This document shows positions 35,390 through 64,000 of a DNA stretch of 64,000 nt, piece after piece. The translations under genes and the position numbers were made by a program. The stretch's first letter is position 1, and every line of letters begins with the position of its first letter. Source of the stretch: Siderastrea radians (lineage: Eukaryota; Cnidaria; Anthozoa; Scleractinia; Rhizangiidae); the NCBI GenBank assembly GCA_964017195.1, contig OZ024894.1, positions 1,054,501 through 1,118,500 of the forward strand, written 5' to 3'. Under the pieces are notes generated by a model, which saw only the letters and a list, made by a program, of their open reading frames with translations, made no database searches and was not told where the DNA came from.

Positions 35390-36340
35390 TATCCCTGTAG
35401 TTTTTAATGAATCCCAATGAAATAATTTCGTCGATCTGCTCAGGTTCCCTCAGGGCTAAGTTTCTTTTAATTTTTCTCCCACTTTTACTTGATTATCAGA
35501 TTAAACAATCCTTTATTAGATTAAACAATCATTTGCTTTTTCAGGTTTATGTTTGCTTTTTAGGATTAACTGCTGTGTTGCTGTTTATGTTCAGCTGATA
35601 GGTTAGAATGTCAGGTGAGCTACGGCAAAGATTTTGTGACTCAGCACTACAAAACTATCAGAATGGTGTAATGTAATTTAAGGTTCTTTTTCTATGGCAA
35701 AAACGTGAATCGGCTGCCAACTTAAACTGGGCGTTAAAAGAGATATAAAAACTGCCCCCTCAGGGAACCAATAGCAATACTAGAATATGACGAACATTTT
35801 TTACAGTACACACAAAGTAATGTGTATGGGGACTATGGAGATTATGTTCTTAAATGTAGCTGGAATTCAAAAAGTTGCATGCACCTGTGTAACAATAGCA
35901 ACATGGATTTATTGTCAAATTGTGCATAATTTCCTTTGTTATCATGCGATGTTAAAATCGTTCAAGATAACTTTACTGCATTTCAGATAACTTTAATTAA
36001 ATTAAAGACCTCGTTTAACAAACACAAACATAAACAAAAAAACTTAACGCTGACTTTTAGACAAAGCTAACTGGCCAATAAAACATAAACGAATAAATAA
36101 AAAATAAGAAGAAGAGAAGGAAAGCATGGCCTTGCTGGATTCCAGGGAAAATCAGAATTCAAAAGCAGTGTTCAGTATTGGTTTTATTTTATTTCGGCAT
36201 TTTATCACTTTCAAACCCACAGTTACTTGTCTATCAGTTTTATTTGAAAACAGAGATTTTTGTATGGTTAGGCTATTTAAATAGGTCTTTCCTCTACATG
36301 TAGACGTCAAAAACGGCATGAAGTAAAGGGATTTTCATAA

Positions 36341-36385
<45 letters not shown>

Positions 36386-36912
36386 AAAAAAGTCCAACGT
36401 GGAGATTTCAAAAAACGGAGAATTAATTAGCCATTTCTTGCGGACAATAAAAATGGACGAAATAGAAGTCAGATCTCTTTACACGGCTTAGAAAACGATG
36501 GTGTAAAGCATCGGAAAGAGTCGATCGTTTTCAATCTTTGTGGGTTCACAACGAAAACGGAAGTAAAAATTTCAAAAAAGGTGTCTTCAAAAACCTCCTT
36601 TTTCAAATAAAAACGAAAACGTATATTCATGGCGGGTTTTCGCTAGCTGCGGGCGTACATTCCCAGTTAGGCCCATGTAATGTATGCTACGCCAGGCGTA
36701 CAAAAAAATCGCTGGAAAAATTCACGCAAGCCTATATGTACCTCAGATAAGCAGAACAGGTAACGGTCAAGAGCCAAAGGAACAATGTCTTCTGAATCAG
36801 GAATTAAAACGAATGAATACGGCTTTGGCCTGCCTATCGGGCTTGTCGTATACTCCTTGAATTATGCATTAATATATAGATGGTTGTATTTCTTTAAATA
36901 AGGGTATCATAT
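35390..36912. other. Convergent intergenic region
   Basis: This lies between the 3' end of the lipoxygenase gene (+) and the stop codon of RNF121 (-) and must hold the 3' UTR of RNF121. It contains a trinucleotide repeat at 36,341-36,381. ORFs of 60-70 codons here have no support. Confidence 0.5.
36341..36381. repeat. (AAT)n microsatellite
   Basis: About 13 uninterrupted AAT units. Confidence 0.95.
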
Positions 36913-44526
<7,614 letters not shown>

Positions 44527-44891
44527 CTTGAATTTGGACGTGGCTACAGACAGCGGAAAACTGGGTCGAGCATAAAGGTTTACACGGAAAATCTGCCAAA
44601 ATTGTTATGAAATCGAAGCCAGAATGGACGTTGATAGAGCAATCGGTGAATAAAATAGAAATATTAGTAAAACCTAAAACGAAAAGATTACAAATCCCGT
44701 AATAATAAAATTTTAAAATTGATTTTTCATTTTAAAAAGGCTTGGTTACTAAATCTACTTGAGACGAGCGTCCCAAAGAGTTCTGGGTAGCATGTTCAGC
44801 AAATTGGTCGCCATCTTTGCTGGTTCCACGAGGCCGGCGAGGAAATTTAACCGTTCGGTGGTAGAGGTCTGTCCTTGAGTAGTTCACCACC
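44527..44891. promoter_or_regulatory. Shared upstream region of RNF121 and NAA15
   Basis: The 365 bp between two divergent start codons must carry both 5' UTRs and both core promoters. A CGCCATCTTG stretch covers the RNF121 start, a YY1-like context (GCCATCTT) common at housekeeping start sites. No TATA box is evident on either strand at a sensible distance. Confidence 0.6.

Positions 44892-64000
<19,109 letters not shown>

Overview
The window is eukaryotic nuclear DNA from a cnidarian, most likely a stony coral. It is AT-rich and intron-rich, with GT-AG introns. It carries a fused catalase-like allene oxide synthase / lipoxygenase gene of the kind known from corals, and it is crowded with short inverted-repeat transposons and tRNA-headed SINEs. 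The species cannot be named from sequence alone.

Layout. Positions 1-23,350 hold no convincing intact gene and are built mainly of mobile DNA. A 4.3 kb CACTA-type element (526-4843) sits inside a diverged copy of RNF121 intron 1. Next to it is a 4.1 kb element with long terminal inverted repeats filled with a 65-bp satellite (5141-9235). Further on are a 1.2 kb element with a 9-bp target duplication (14,105-15,304), SINEs, a broken RecQ-like helicase fragment and a retro-insertion. Three genes follow. (1) A complete allene oxide synthase-lipoxygenase gene lies on +, with eleven coding exons between 23,385 and 34,376 (1047 aa). (2) A complete RNF121-type membrane E3 ubiquitin ligase lies on -, with eight exons between 44,526 and 36,913 (328 aa). 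It converges tail to tail with the lipoxygenase gene. (3) The NatA auxiliary subunit NAA15 lies on +, starting at 44,892. Nineteen exons are visible (about 708 aa) and the C-terminus runs past the window. RNF121 and NAA15 start 365 bp apart, head to head.

The three genes are not an operon or a pathway. The lipoxygenase fusion makes a fatty-acid hydroperoxide and passes it to its own haem domain. RNF121 acts in ER/Golgi protein quality control. NAA15 docks the N-terminal acetyltransferase on the ribosome. The most notable points are a Ser in place of the distal haem-pocket Asn of the allene oxide synthase domain, a 7-nt first coding exon, a CACTA insertion whose empty site is present in the same window, and the satellite-filled inverted-repeat element with a higher-order 325-bp period.

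All exon models were built by eye from homology, splice sites and reading-frame continuity. No alignment or database search was run, and family comparisons come from recalled knowledge of the families.
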